Assembly: GCA_025353725.1 (NCBI GenBank)
Contig: JANXOF010000060.1
Span: 56,366-120,365, forward strand
Source: Polyangiaceae bacterium
GTDB lineage: Bacteria > Myxococcota_A > Polyangia > Polyangiales > Polyangiaceae
Direction of reading: 5' to 3'
DNA length: 64,000 bases
Below are positions 53,064 through 64,000 of this stretch, piece by piece. The translations under genes were made by a program, and so were the position numbers. Each line of letters opens with the position of its first letter. Position 1 is the stretch's first letter. The notes below the pieces were generated by a model. That model was not told the DNA's origin. It saw nothing but the letters and a program-made list of their open reading frames with translations, and did no database searches.

Positions 53064-56000
53064 GACTCGAACACCTTGGACTCCTTCGATACGGAAAATT
53101 CTCCGAGCGAGCCGTCTCGTTACCTCATGCAGAGCGAGATTTTCATGTCGTCGTTGGGTCGAACGAAGCCGGAAAGTCGACGGTACGTTCTGCGATATCG
53201 GATTTGCTCTATGGATTTCCGAAGAGTCCTTCGTACGCATTTTTGCACGCGATGAGCGAGTTGCGCCTCAGCGCAGTCGTGGAACACGCAGGGCAGCAAC
53301 TCGAGTTTCATCGCGCGAAGGGGACCAAGCAAACGTTGCGCACGCCGTCAGACCTCGCGATCGCCGACGCGGCTCTCCTGCCCTATCTCGGGACCACAGA
53401 TCGTGCGTTTTTCGAACAGATGTTCGGCCTCGACCACACGCGTTTGGTGGAAGGCGGAGGGAACATGTTGTCCGCGCGGAATGACGTCGGCCAAATCCTC
53501 TTCGAATCGGCCTCCGGCGTAGCAAACCTAAGTCGCATTCGAGCGGCGCTTGACGAAGAAGCGGACAAGCTTTGGTCCGCGCGCAAGTCGAAAGAACGTG
53601 CGTTCTACAACGCGCAGGAGGAATACGAGCAGGCCGCCTCTGCGCTAAAGAGTTCGATCGCCAGGCCTAAGGATTGGACCGAGGCCGCGGACGAGGCCGC
53701 GCGAATCGAAGAAGCGCTCAAAAACGCTCAACGCGAGCATGAAGGGCTGGAGAAAACTCGCCTCGCCTTCGAGCGCATTCGGCGTGTCGCGCCGCACATC
53801 CAAACACTTCGCGCGAAAGCCGAGGAAGTGCAACACCTTGGTGACGTACCCGAGCTTCCCGAAGGTGCCGCGCGTACGCTCCAAGACGCAAAGGTGGCCA
53901 TCGCGAAAGCCGAAGGGTTGCACGAGTCCTACGAGAGCTCGATGAAGCACGCGCTCGATGAGCGTGCAAAGTACACGTACGATTCAGCGATTCTCGAGCT
54001 CGCGGAGGATATCCACGCTTTGGACGCTCTCAGGCTTCAGTTTCGCGCGCACGAGAGCGATATTCAGCGGAGAGAAGACGAGGTTGCCGCGCAATGGAAA
54101 GAGGCTTGCGCCTGGGCGCGTGAGCTCGACTGGGGCGGCTCTTCCGAAGCCGAACTCGAGACGCGGTTGCCATCGTTGCCCTTGCGGAAATCGCTCGAAC
54201 GGCTAATTCGCGGCCACGGCGCCGTGGGCGAGGCCCTAAACGCGTGCGTAAAGAGCGAACGTGCGAAAGAGCGCGACCTTGCTGCGCTGTCCGCGAAACT
54301 GAAGGAGCTGCCCGTCTCCGCTACACCTTTCGCACTCAAGAGTGCACTCGCCGAGGCCCAGCGACTCGGGGAGAGCGCACTGGCGCTTCGCGCAAAAGAG
54401 ACGGAGTTTGCCGAACGCGGTTTGAAAGAGAAAAACGCATGGATCGCACTCGGGTCGTTCCGCTTAGAAGCCGATACGCTTCGCGCGATGACGCCCCCAG
54501 CGCGTGAAACGATTCAGAGCTTTCTCGAGGAACAGCGGAGCGAGGATGCCGAGGTTCGCGCTCTTTCCAAGCGCCTTCAAAGCTTACGCAGCGATGTGAG
54601 GCGGAAAGAACTCGAAGTCGCGCAATACCGCGAAGCTCACGACGTCGTGACGCGAGATCAAGTGGTCGAAGTACGGCGCCTACGCGACACGCTTTGGAGT
54701 TCGCTCAAACGCGATAGGGACGCGCTCCAAGTGCAAGGCCCGCGGTACGAGCAACTCGTCACGGACGCAGACGCCGTCGCCGACAAGCGTGAAGGCGGGA
54801 TGCAGGAGGCAAGTGAGCTTCAAGCGAAGTCGAACGATCTCGCGCGCCTCAAGGAACAAGTCGCGTGTGAAGAAGCCGAAGAAGCGCGGTTCAGCAATGC
54901 GTCGATTCAGCGTGACACGCGATTCAAAAAGCTCGTTTCAGACTGCGGACTAAGTGGCATTCAGCCAAACGCGATCACCGCGTGGTTGGATGCGCGCGCA
55001 TCTGCGCTCGCGGCAAGAGACGCGGCGGTCGAATCAGGACGCGCGCTGCGCGACTTCGAGCAACGGGTAGCCAGCGCAACGCTACTTCTGTCGAACGAGT
55101 TAGCTGCGGCTTATGTGCCGACGGACGCGGCGGCGCGGCTCGACACGCTGATCCTCCAAGCTTCGGACTACGTTCGAACGTTGGATACCGCGGGCGGAAC
55201 GCGGCAGGCGCTCGACGAACAGAGGGCAGAGGCAGTGCGAGCACTCCTCGGACTCGAAGAACACACTGCACGCGCGAAAGCGGAGAAAGACTCTTGGCAG
55301 AAGGACTGGGAGCAAGCCGTGGCGCGATGCGGCTTGGTAGCCACGGTGGACGTGGGCGGAGCGGAAGGCGCGCTCGAGCTGTTCAGTCGAATCGACACGG
55401 CTCTGCGTGAGATGCGCAAGGTGCGGACCGAGCGCATCAAAACCATGCAGGCGGATCTCGCCAGGCTCGCCAGCGACGCCCATCGCTTGGCACGCACGGT
55501 CGACAAAGGCCTGGAGAGTCTGCCCGCGGCCGAAATCGCGGCCTCGCTTGCGCGTCTTTTGAAGCAGGAGAGCGAAGCCCGCGATGCCTCCGCCCGTCTC
55601 GAAAAAGAAGGCATCGAGTTTAAACACAAGGCCGATGCGCAACGGCGCGAAGTCGAGGTTCAACAGGCTGGGCTAAGCCCTTTGCTCGAGCGTGCGGGAG
55701 TCGACTCGCTCGCGGCACTGCACGACGCCATTGCCAAGTCCGACACGCAGCGACTCCTTTCGCGCGCTATCGATGAAGCCAAGCGGGGACTCGCGAATGG
55801 CGGCGATGGTCTCTCAAAGGAGCAGCTCGAGTCGGAGGTCGACAGCGCAGATCTCGCGACCGTCACGGTGAGCGTAAACGCGAACATGGCTCGAACCAGC
55901 GAGCTGTTCGAGAAACAAAAACAGCTATCCGCGGACCTGCAACGAGCAAAAGATAGGCTCGAAAAATTTGCGGGGTCGGGCGACGCCGCCAGCTGGGAAG

Positions 56001-56518
56001 CCAGACGGCAAGAAGCACTCGCTAAAATGTCCGATGCTATCGAGCGCTACATCAAAGTAGCTACGGCGTCACACCTGCTAAAGTGGTCCATTGAACGTTA
56101 TCGCGAGACCAAACAGGGGCCGATGCTCAGGCGAGCAGCTGCAATTTTTTCAAAATTGACGCTCGGTTCATTCGAATCACTCACCATCGACACGGACCAC
56201 GAACCGCCGCTTCTACAAGGCAAACGCGCAGGCGGCGGATTCGTCGGGGTCGCTGGAATGAGCGACGGTACGCGTGACCAGCTCTATCTCGCACTGCGCT
56301 TGGCGGCGCTCGACATGCACCTCGATCACGCTCACGCGCTTCCGTTCATCGCGGACGACTTGGTCATCAACTACGACGACAGGCGGTCGCGCGCGGCGGT
56401 CGAAGCGCTCGGCGAGCTGTCGCGAAAAACGCAGGTCGTGTTCCTCACGCACCACGAGCATCTGCTCCCACTCGTTCGTGACGTCCTCGGAAGTGACGTC
56501 AACGTAGTGCAGCTATGA
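53060..56518 (+). CDS. YhaN-like SMC/SbcC-type AAA ATPase
   Basis: A 1152-residue ATPase. The N-terminal half of the nucleotide-binding domain has Walker A GSNEAGKST (33-41) and LLYGFPKSPSYAFLH. A very long Ala/Glu/Lys/Arg-rich coiled coil fills ~170-1000. The C-terminal half has GMSDGTRDQLYLALRLAALD (signature motif, ~1073) and LPFIADDLVINYDD (Walker B), followed by VVFLTHHEHLLPL. This is the layout of YhaN/SbcC. ATG 53060 overlaps the upstream nuclease gene by 4 bases. It probably forms a DNA end-processing complex with it. Confidence 0.88.
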   Translation: MRLEHLGLLRYGKFSERAVSLPHAERDFHVVVGSNEAGKSTVRSAISDLLYGFPKSPSYAFLHAMSELRLSAVVEHAGQQLEFHRAKGTKQTLRTPSDLAIADAALLPYLGTTDRAFFEQMFGLDHTRLVEGGGNMLSARNDVGQILFESASGVANLSRIRAALDEEADKLWSARKSKERAFYNAQEEYEQAASALKSSIARPKDWTEAADEAARIEEALKNAQREHEGLEKTRLAFERIRRVAPHIQTLRAKAEEVQHLGDVPELPEGAARTLQDAKVAIAKAEGLHESYESSMKHALDERAKYTYDSAILELAEDIHALDALRLQFRAHESDIQRREDEVAAQWKEACAWARELDWGGSSEAELETRLPSLPLRKSLERLIRGHGAVGEALNACVKSERAKERDLAALSAKLKELPVSATPFALKSALAEAQRLGESALALRAKETEFAERGLKEKNAWIALGSFRLEADTLRAMTPPARETIQSFLEEQRSEDAEVRALSKRLQSLRSDVRRKELEVAQYREAHDVVTRDQVVEVRRLRDTLWSSLKRDRDALQVQGPRYEQLVTDADAVADKREGGMQEASELQAKSNDLARLKEQVACEEAEEARFSNASIQRDTRFKKLVSDCGLSGIQPNAITAWLDARASALAARDAAVESGRALRDFEQRVASATLLLSNELAAAYVPTDAAARLDTLILQASDYVRTLDTAGGTRQALDEQRAEAVRALLGLEEHTARAKAEKDSWQKDWEQAVARCGLVATVDVGGAEGALELFSRIDTALREMRKVRTERIKTMQADLARLASDAHRLARTVDKGLESLPAAEIAASLARLLKQESEARDASARLEKEGIEFKHKADAQRREVEVQQAGLSPLLERAGVDSLAALHDAIAKSDTQRLLSRAIDEAKRGLANGGDGLSKEQLESEVDSADLATVTVSVNANMARTSELFEKQKQLSADLQRAKDRLEKFAGSGDAASWEARRQEALAKMSDAIERYIKVATASHLLKWSIERYRETKQGPMLRRAAAIFSKLTLGSFESLTIDTDHEPPLLQGKRAGGGFVGVAGMSDGTRDQLYLALRLAALDMHLDHAHALPFIADDLVINYDDRRSRAAVEALGELSRKTQVVFLTHHEHLLPLVRDVLGSDVNVVQL

Positions 56519-56606
56519 GGACTTGGGCGTCCGCGACGCCACCGGGCAGCAGACGCACGAATGCTAGGCCAATCCCAACGCCAGGTCGAAACCCCAAACA
56601 AAAAGG

Positions 56607-58040
56607 CTAGACCTCGAATTCGGCTTTTTCGAGAATCTCACGAACACGCCATAAGAAGGCATTCGCCGCGACGCCGTCGACAATTCGGTGGTCGTAGCTG
56701 AGCGCCATGTACATCACCGGGTGAATGGCGATTTGGTCTTCCTTGTCCGCGCCCTCGACGACAACGGCGCGCTTCTTGATCTCGCCCATACGTAGGATTG
56801 CCACGTTGGGCTGATTGATAATCGCGCCGCCAAAGAGGTTTCCTTTGAGTCCGGGGTTGGACACGGAAAACGTCGAGCCGGAGAGGTCGTCGATCGTAAT
56901 CTTACCCGTGCGGGCGCGGCCCGCCACGTCATCGATCGACCGCACAATACCGCGAACCCCGAGTTCGTCGGCGCGGCGCACGACCGGTACGACAAGGCCA
57001 TCAGGCGAGTCGACCGCGACGCCGATGTTGACGTCTTTGAAAATCACGTAAGAGTCATCGAGCACGCGCGCGTTCACGCTCGGGTTTTCGCGGATGGCGC
57101 GAGCCACGGCGACGACCACGAACGCGAGCATTGTGAGCCCCATGCCCTCTTTTTTATAGCGGTCTTTGTTCGCCTCGCGCAGGCGCGTCGAGCGGTAAAG
57201 GTCACACTCCGCGACGGTCACCACGTGGGGTGAGGCCGACTTCGAGTAAATCATGTGATCCGCGGTGATGCGGCGCCGGCGGGTAAACGGAACGACCTGA
57301 TCGCCGAGCTTGGGGCGGTACGGAGGCACCTTGAACGACCCGAACCCGACGCCTGGAACCGGGGGCACGAACCCTCCCCCTTGGTTGATCATCGCGGTCA
57401 GCGACGAAAGCGAAGCCGCAGGGGCTGTTCCCGCCGCGCCGCCTTGAGCCGCCGCGATCTGAGCGCGAAGGTGCTGCTCAGACTGCGCGCGCTGCAGAAG
57501 CGACATCGGCGGCTCCGTGCGCGGAGGTACGATAACGCCCGCGCGAAGCACGTCGTCACGCGTGATTCGACCGTGCTCACCGGAGCCTTGAACTTGCTCG
57601 AGGTCAACGCCCTGCTCGAGCGCGGCCCGACGCGCCGTCGGCGACGCGAGAGGCCCCATCGCTCCTTGCGAGGTCGTCACCGAGGTCGTCGCAACCGGTG
57701 AATCCGAGCGCGTGGTGACGTTCGGTGACGCCACAATCGGCGCGGCCGCGTCGGCTAGCCGCGCAAGGCCTGGGCTCGGCGCGACGCTTTTGGCGGGGCC
57801 CGCCCCCTCCTCGAGTTGGCAGATCACGGTGCGTACGGGCACGACGTCGCCCTCTTTCGCGAGGAGCTTCACGATGCGACCGGCCGAAGGCGCGGGCAGC
57901 TCGCTGTCCGCCTTGTCGGTCGCGATCTCGGCAATCGCTTGATCCTTGCTCACCACGTCGCCCTCCTTGACGCGCCACTTGGTGATGGTTCCCTCGGTTA
58001 CGCTCTCGCCGAGCTGCGGCACGATCACGTCGATAAGCAT
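56607..58040 (-). CDS. 2-oxoacid dehydrogenase E2 (dihydrolipoamide acyltransferase)
   Basis: A 477-residue E2 core subunit that passes acyl groups from E1 to CoA. A lipoyl domain (~1-78, with the lipoylated Lys in TDKADSELPAP), a peripheral subunit-binding domain (~130-170, SPTARRAALEQGVDLEQVQGSG) and a catalytic domain (~245-477) are present. The last ends in ALSYDHRIVDG with the catalytic His and Asp. The N-terminus (IVPQLGESVTEGTI) is of the succinyl/branched-chain type, but E1 and E3 genes are not adjacent, so the exact complex (2-oxoglutarate, pyruvate or branched-chain) is undecided. It converges on the yhaN-like gene. Confidence 0.9.
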   Translation of the reverse strand: MLIDVIVPQLGESVTEGTITKWRVKEGDVVSKDQAIAEIATDKADSELPAPSAGRIVKLLAKEGDVVPVRTVICQLEEGAGPAKSVAPSPGLARLADAAAPIVASPNVTTRSDSPVATTSVTTSQGAMGPLASPTARRAALEQGVDLEQVQGSGEHGRITRDDVLRAGVIVPPRTEPPMSLLQRAQSEQHLRAQIAAAQGGAAGTAPAASLSSLTAMINQGGGFVPPVPGVGFGSFKVPPYRPKLGDQVVPFTRRRRITADHMIYSKSASPHVVTVAECDLYRSTRLREANKDRYKKEGMGLTMLAFVVVAVARAIRENPSVNARVLDDSYVIFKDVNIGVAVDSPDGLVVPVVRRADELGVRGIVRSIDDVAGRARTGKITIDDLSGSTFSVSNPGLKGNLFGGAIINQPNVAILRMGEIKKRAVVVEGADKEDQIAIHPVMYMALSYDHRIVDGVAANAFLWRVREILEKAEFEV

Positions 58041-58084
58041 TTGGAGCGCAAGCTACCGTACCGACGGGGGCCTTCGCAACGCGG

Positions 58085-59419
58085 TCAACTCACACGCTCG
58101 AAGGACGCCACGAAATATCCGTCCGTTCCGTGCTCGTGAGGAAGGAGACGGAAGCTCGTGGCCCGGGGCGGAGCGACGCGCAACGCCTCAGGCGCCTCGA
58201 AGGCTACAGGCCGAAGACCCAACGCCTCCGCGTTCGCCACGACCTCTTCAGCCTCCTCGCGAAGGACACTGCACACGGCGTAAACGAGCCGGCCGCCTAC
58301 TTTTACGAGCGGAGCGACGCGCGAGAGAATGTTTCGCTGAAGCTCCGCCAACGCGGGCAACTCAGCGGCGGAACGTCGCAAAAGGAGTTCCGGCCTCCGG
58401 CGAAGCGTCCCCGTACCCGAACAGGGTGCGTCGACGAGCACGCGATCATAAAGCCCGGTCACGCCGCCGGTTCCGACCGCCCAATCGACGGCAAATGTCG
58501 CGCGTGGGCGAACGCCGATGCGCTCGAGCTCTGTAACGAGTCGTTCGAGTTTCGACGCGTGAAGGTCAGCGGCATCGACCGCTCCCTCGAGCCCAACCGC
58601 GCGCGCGAGCAATCCGGTCTTGTTTCCGCGCCCCGCGCACGCATCGAGCACGGTTTCACCCGCCCTCGCACCGAGCGCCAGCGCAATAAGTTGCGACCCC
58701 TCTTCCTGCGAGCTCCACGCGCCTTCCTCCCACCCGGGAAGATCACCAAGCCGCCCCGCGCCGCGCACCACGATGGCCAAGGGCGACACGCGCCCCGCCT
58801 CAATCGTGGCCGAGGGACGAGCCTCCCGAAGGCGCAAAACCCATGCGTCGCGCGCCTCCGCCTCCGCCACGCGCAGGCCGAGCGGTGGTGACTCTTCCGA
58901 AGCGAGAAGCGCCCGCGCGCCCTCTTCGCCTATCGCACGGACCATCGCCAGGCGGAGTGCGGGCTCCGCGGCGTCGAGCGCGGCGCCCGCTATCTCATCG
59001 GACGACGGTTTGGGCTCGTTCGCGATCTTTCGAAGTACGGCATTGGCAAATCCCGCGACCCGTACACCACGGAGCGCCTTAATTGCGTTAACGGCCTCGT
59101 CGACCGCGGCAAAGGCAGGCACACGCGTCAGGACTAAGACTTGATAAGCGGCCACGAGCAAGTGCGCGCGGACCTGCACCTCGACGGACGCGAGACCTCG
59201 CGACGTGTGACGCCCTACACGCTTTTCAAGCCAGCCAAGCAGACGAAGCGTGCCGTAGGCCATCTCCGTGGCAAGGGCTTTGTCGCGGGGGTCGAGCTGA
59301 AGGTTGCGCTCGAGGTCGGCGTCGAGCGCGGCGGCGGCAAACGCCTTGTCACGAAGAACGCGCACGACCACCTCGGCCGCGACACTGCGCGCGCTGGGCG
59401 CTCTAGCTTGGCTTGTCAC
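58085..59419 (-). CDS. rsmB: 16S rRNA (cytosine-967-C5)-methyltransferase
   Basis: A ~444-residue RNA methyltransferase. The N-terminal NusB-like domain (~1-140: SVAAEVVVRVL ... ATEMAYGTLRLLGWLEKRV) is followed by the SAM-dependent catalytic domain (~160-444) with VLDACAGRGNKTGLLA (SAM loop), VLVDAPCSGTGTLRRRPELLLRR (motif IV Cys) and LVYAVCSVLREEAEEVV (catalytic Cys). It methylates C967 of 16S rRNA. The start is either GTG 59419 or TTG 59449. It follows rseP on the same strand and is likely the last gene of a purQ-rseP-rsmB unit. Confidence 0.9.
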   Translation of the reverse strand: MTSQARAPSARSVAAEVVVRVLRDKAFAAAALDADLERNLQLDPRDKALATEMAYGTLRLLGWLEKRVGRHTSRGLASVEVQVRAHLLVAAYQVLVLTRVPAFAAVDEAVNAIKALRGVRVAGFANAVLRKIANEPKPSSDEIAGAALDAAEPALRLAMVRAIGEEGARALLASEESPPLGLRVAEAEARDAWVLRLREARPSATIEAGRVSPLAIVVRGAGRLGDLPGWEEGAWSSQEEGSQLIALALGARAGETVLDACAGRGNKTGLLARAVGLEGAVDAADLHASKLERLVTELERIGVRPRATFAVDWAVGTGGVTGLYDRVLVDAPCSGTGTLRRRPELLLRRSAAELPALAELQRNILSRVAPLVKVGGRLVYAVCSVLREEAEEVVANAEALGLRPVAFEAPEALRVAPPRATSFRLLPHEHGTDGYFVASFERVS

Positions 59420-59458
59420 GCGCGAGCTTGTAGTGCGCTCACACGACAAAAGCGATCG

Positions 59459-61219
59459 CTACTGAAGCGTGTCGCGTACCTGCGTGACGATGACGTCCCA
59501 CTTACGGGTCACATCATTTTTAAACGCAACGAGCATGAGAACGACCAACACGCTCATGCCGAGGACGCTCGAAAGCTCGCGCGTTCGTAGACTTACGGGC
59601 TTGCGACGCACCCACTCGACGAGGAACAGCAGCAGGTGACCGCCGTCGAGCACGGGGATAGGAAGCAGGTTGATGAGACCGAGGTTCACGCTCGTCACCG
59701 CCATCGCCCAAACGAAGTACGTCGTGCCCTTTGCCCCCGCGTCGCCCGCGACGTCATAAAGCGTGATGGGCCCGCTCACCGCCGCGAGACTGACGCGGCC
59801 TTGGAGAATGCGAACAAACCCTACAACGATGAATTTTATAGCATTTTTGGTTTCGAGAGCACCGCGCGTGAGCGCATAGAGGACCGGATGCGGATTCGGA
59901 ACGAGCTTGCTCGGCGCCCGAGGCAACCAGTGCGTGGTGCGGAAAACGAAGCGTTCGTAGTGCTGCCCAAACTCGTCGTCCCATCGCTCGTTGCGGACCT
60001 GAAACGTACCGCTCATGCGTTCGCCTCCGCGTGTCCAAACGAGCTCGTGCATCCGGTTTGGCTCGCGAAGCAGCTGGCCGACCATCGTGGTGTCGTCGAG
60101 CGCTTGGCCGCCGCGGCGATCGACCTTCCACATACGCTGCGTGACTCCGTCGAGCGTCGTGACGCGATCCCCGGCACGAAGGCCCGCGCGCCACTCGCTC
60201 GACCCTTCGGGTACAAACGCCGCGTACATTTCGGCGGTCTCGATACCGCTCCGCTCGAACGTATCCTTGAGACGAGCGTCCGGGTCGTTCTCGCGAAGCA
60301 CGACGCCTTCGGCGCGCGGGCGAGGTGACAGCGACGCGATGCCCGTCTCGAGCACCGCAATGTCACAAAGGCCGCCGAGCGACCGCGGCACCGACACGGG
60401 GCGCACGTAGGTGAGGACGGCGTTATCACCGCGATTTTGCGAAAGAATGCGCGCGAGATCCACGAACGTCTCGACCTTGCGTCCGTTCACCGCCGTGATG
60501 CGATCGAACGTGCGAAGGCCTGCCCGGAACGCGGGCGAGTCCGTGCGCGAGACGCCGATGACGGGCGCGGGGTACGTGGGCGCTATCCCGATGCGCCCAA
60601 CGCGCTCGAACAGCGCGAGCTCACTCGGCTCGACCACCTCTGTTTCCTCCGCGGGCGTGACCGTGACCTCGACGCTTTTGCCGTCGCGCAACGCCGTCAC
60701 GCGCATCGGAACACCGGCATGCCGAGCGAACGCTTTTTGAACGTCGGGAAAGCTCGCAACCGCCTCCGAGCCCACGGCCGTTATCGTGTCTCCGGGAAAA
60801 AGCTTTCCGTCCGCCGGCTTGCCTGGAAACACGACGCCGACCGTGGGCGGCAAGAACTCTTTGTCCTCCAAGTACACGGACGTGTAGAGCGCCATGGGAA
60901 AGACGAGGTTCATCGCGGGGCCGGCAAGGACGATGACGACACGCTTCCACAAGGCCTGCACCTCGAAAGTTCGGTGTCGCTCCTCGGGCAAAATCGCCTC
61001 CCTCGCTTTGCCCTCTTCGAGCATTTTTACGAACCCGCCGAAAGGGAGGAGACCTACGCAGTACTCTGTTTCTTTTCCTCGAACTTTCAGGATTTTCGGC
61101 CCAAAACCGACCGAAAACGTCAACACCTTCACCCCGAACAGCTTCGCAAAAGCGAAATGACCGAACTCGTGAATAAAGATGAGAATGCTTACGAAAAGAA
61201 CGAAGTAGAGGAGGTCCAA
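59459..61219 (-). CDS. rseP: site-2 metalloprotease RseP
   Basis: A ~586-residue intramembrane zinc protease (family M50) that cleaves anti-sigma factors or signal peptides. The first helix carries HEFGH (17-21). GFGPKILKVRGKETEYCVGLLPFGGFVKM follows, two PDZ-like regions lie at ~105-215 and ~215-330, and the last part has LINLLPIPVLDGGHL with the third zinc ligand. It is longer than E. coli RseP (~450) because of the extended central part. TTG 61219 is preferred: it starts 12 bases after the purQ stop and gives the family N-terminus (DLLYFVLFVSILIFIHE). The longer frame from GTG 61297 would overlap purQ. Confidence 0.9.
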   Translation of the reverse strand: MDLLYFVLFVSILIFIHEFGHFAFAKLFGVKVLTFSVGFGPKILKVRGKETEYCVGLLPFGGFVKMLEEGKAREAILPEERHRTFEVQALWKRVVIVLAGPAMNLVFPMALYTSVYLEDKEFLPPTVGVVFPGKPADGKLFPGDTITAVGSEAVASFPDVQKAFARHAGVPMRVTALRDGKSVEVTVTPAEETEVVEPSELALFERVGRIGIAPTYPAPVIGVSRTDSPAFRAGLRTFDRITAVNGRKVETFVDLARILSQNRGDNAVLTYVRPVSVPRSLGGLCDIAVLETGIASLSPRPRAEGVVLRENDPDARLKDTFERSGIETAEMYAAFVPEGSSEWRAGLRAGDRVTTLDGVTQRMWKVDRRGGQALDDTTMVGQLLREPNRMHELVWTRGGERMSGTFQVRNERWDDEFGQHYERFVFRTTHWLPRAPSKLVPNPHPVLYALTRGALETKNAIKFIVVGFVRILQGRVSLAAVSGPITLYDVAGDAGAKGTTYFVWAMAVTSVNLGLINLLPIPVLDGGHLLLFLVEWVRRKPVSLRTRELSSVLGMSVLVVLMLVAFKNDVTRKWDVIVTQVRDTLQ

Positions 61220-61230
61220 CGGTTCCGCGT

Positions 61231-61920
61231 TTACTTGCCGGCCGGCCCAGAAACGAGCGCCGCGAACAGAGAAAGGCCGTCGGTCCCGCCCTGGCACGCC
61301 TCGCTCATCCGTTCAGGATGCGGCATGAGACCGAGCACGTTCTTCGCTTTGCCACCGTAGATACCCGCGATTGCGCCGACCGAACCATTCGGGTTTGTAG
61401 CTTCGGTGACGGAACCATCATGTGCAGAGTACACAAAGGCAATACGCCCCTCGTTTTCGAGACGCGCGAGAACATCGGGTGACGCCTGGTAGCGACCCTC
61501 CCCGTGGGCGATGGGCAAACGAAGGACGCGGCCCGCCGAGGGTGAAAAAGGACCCTCGCTCTGTACTTTCACGAACACGTCGCGACATTCGAACCGAAGG
61601 TGCGCGTTGCGCGTCAATGCGCCGGGAAGCAGCCCGCATTCGGTAAGGATTTGAAACCCGTTGCACACGCCGAGCACGTAGCCTCCGCGGGCGGCGTGCG
61701 CGGCGACGGCGCGCATGATGGGCCCCACCTTCGCGAGCGCGCCGCATCGTAGGTAGTCTCCGTAGCTAAAACCCCCGGGAATCGCGACCAGATCGGTGCC
61801 TGACGGAAGCTCCGCGTCAACGTGCCTCACCACGGACACATCGGCCCCGGCGAGCGTCAGCGTGCGGATCATTTCGGCGTCGGCGTTGAGCCCGGGGAAA
61901 AGGACGACAGCTGCGCGCAT
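61231..61920 (-). CDS. purQ: phosphoribosylformylglycinamidine synthase subunit I
   Basis: A 229-residue class I glutamine amidotransferase that supplies ammonia to PurL in step four of purine synthesis. Typical features are [10 protein letters not shown], the [17 protein letters not shown] loop, the nucleophile Cys86 in [19 protein letters not shown], and LMPHPER with the catalytic His near the end. ATG 61920 has a good family N-terminus. It is divergent from purL (90 bases between starts), so the pair may share a regulatory region; the purS gene is not in the window. Confidence 0.95.
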   Translation of the reverse strand: MRAAVVLFPGLNADAEMIRTLTLAGADVSVVRHVDAELPSGTDLVAIPGGFSYGDYLRCGALAKVGPIMRAVAAHAARGGYVLGVCNGFQILTECGLLPGALTRNAHLRFECRDVFVKVQSEGPFSPSAGRVLRLPIAHGEGRYQASPDVLARLENEGRIAFVYSAHDGSVTEATNPNGSVGAIAGIYGGKAKNVLGLMPHPERMSEACQGGTDGLSLFAALVSGPAGK

Positions 61921-62010
61921 GGGGCCTTCGCTACCACAGGGGTCGTGGCGAGCGAAGTGTCCCTGGCATCTAGACCCCGACGCGCGGAGCGACTACGCGG
62001 TGGCTTACAA

Positions 62011-64000
<1,990 letters not shown>

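Overview
The window reads as a GC-rich chromosomal segment (roughly 60% by eye) from a delta-type predatory or soil bacterium, most likely Myxococcota of the Polyangiales/Labilithrix kind. The signs are two Ser/Thr protein kinases of the myxobacterial type, an FHA-linked sigma-54-type activator, an FHA-GGDEF protein, a GltJ/AgmX-like zinc-ribbon/GYF protein, a MYXO-CTERM-like sorting tail, two OmpA proteins carrying thrombospondin type-3 repeats, and many secreted or lipidated proteins of unknown function. No rRNA, tRNA, CRISPR array or intact mobile element was seen.

Layout, left to right. 1-8.3 kb: small secreted proteins and lipoproteins, a ureidoglycolate lyase, an iron superoxide dismutase, the FHA/AAA+ regulator, an IS630-type transposase remnant, and a lipoprotein overlapping a Ser/Thr kinase gene. 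8.3-12.9 kb: a three-gene minus-strand operon of exported proteins (HEAT-type repeats, PEGA-like, periplasmic-binding-protein-like). 13-17.2 kb: two large exported proteins, one resembling an M6 metallopeptidase that has lost its zinc site. 17.4-25.9 kb: an NrtR-like NUDIX protein, a small membrane protein, a lipoprotein, a PiT phosphate permease with its DUF47/PhoU-like partner, a second kinase and a two-domain SDR protein. 25.9-27.1 kb: prfB with a classical programmed +1 frameshift. 27.3-36.2 kb: cell-envelope genes (two OmpA/TSP3 proteins, a membrane protein with a zinc-ribbon tail, the GltJ-like protein, a CAP-domain protein).

36.7-40.2 kb is the conserved cluster rpmH-rnpA-yidD-yidC-khpB (ribosomal protein L34, RNase P protein, membrane insertion, RNA binding). 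It is preceded by a TCTCAG hexanucleotide repeat. From 40.3 to 48.8 kb every gene is on the minus strand: lpxK, FHA-GGDEF, a class III aminotransferase, a broken AAA ATPase, a lipoprotein, a LuxE/LuxC-like fatty-acyl reductase pair without luciferase genes, and two tandem paralogous lipoproteins, one frameshifted. 48.9-56.5 kb carries a MYXO-CTERM beta-propeller, an MFS exporter and a YhaO/YhaN-type nuclease-ATPase pair. 56.6-61.9 kb holds a 2-oxoacid dehydrogenase E2 and the purQ-rseP-rsmB run. The window ends in purL, divergent from purQ, whose codon composition changes sharply after about ten codons.

The most interesting points are the LuxE/LuxC pair, the putative pseudopeptidase, the regulator without GAFTGA, the hexanucleotide repeat beside the rpmH cluster, two long GC-alternating hairpins, and the compositional break at the start of purL. 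All functional calls come from reading the sequence; no database search was run.
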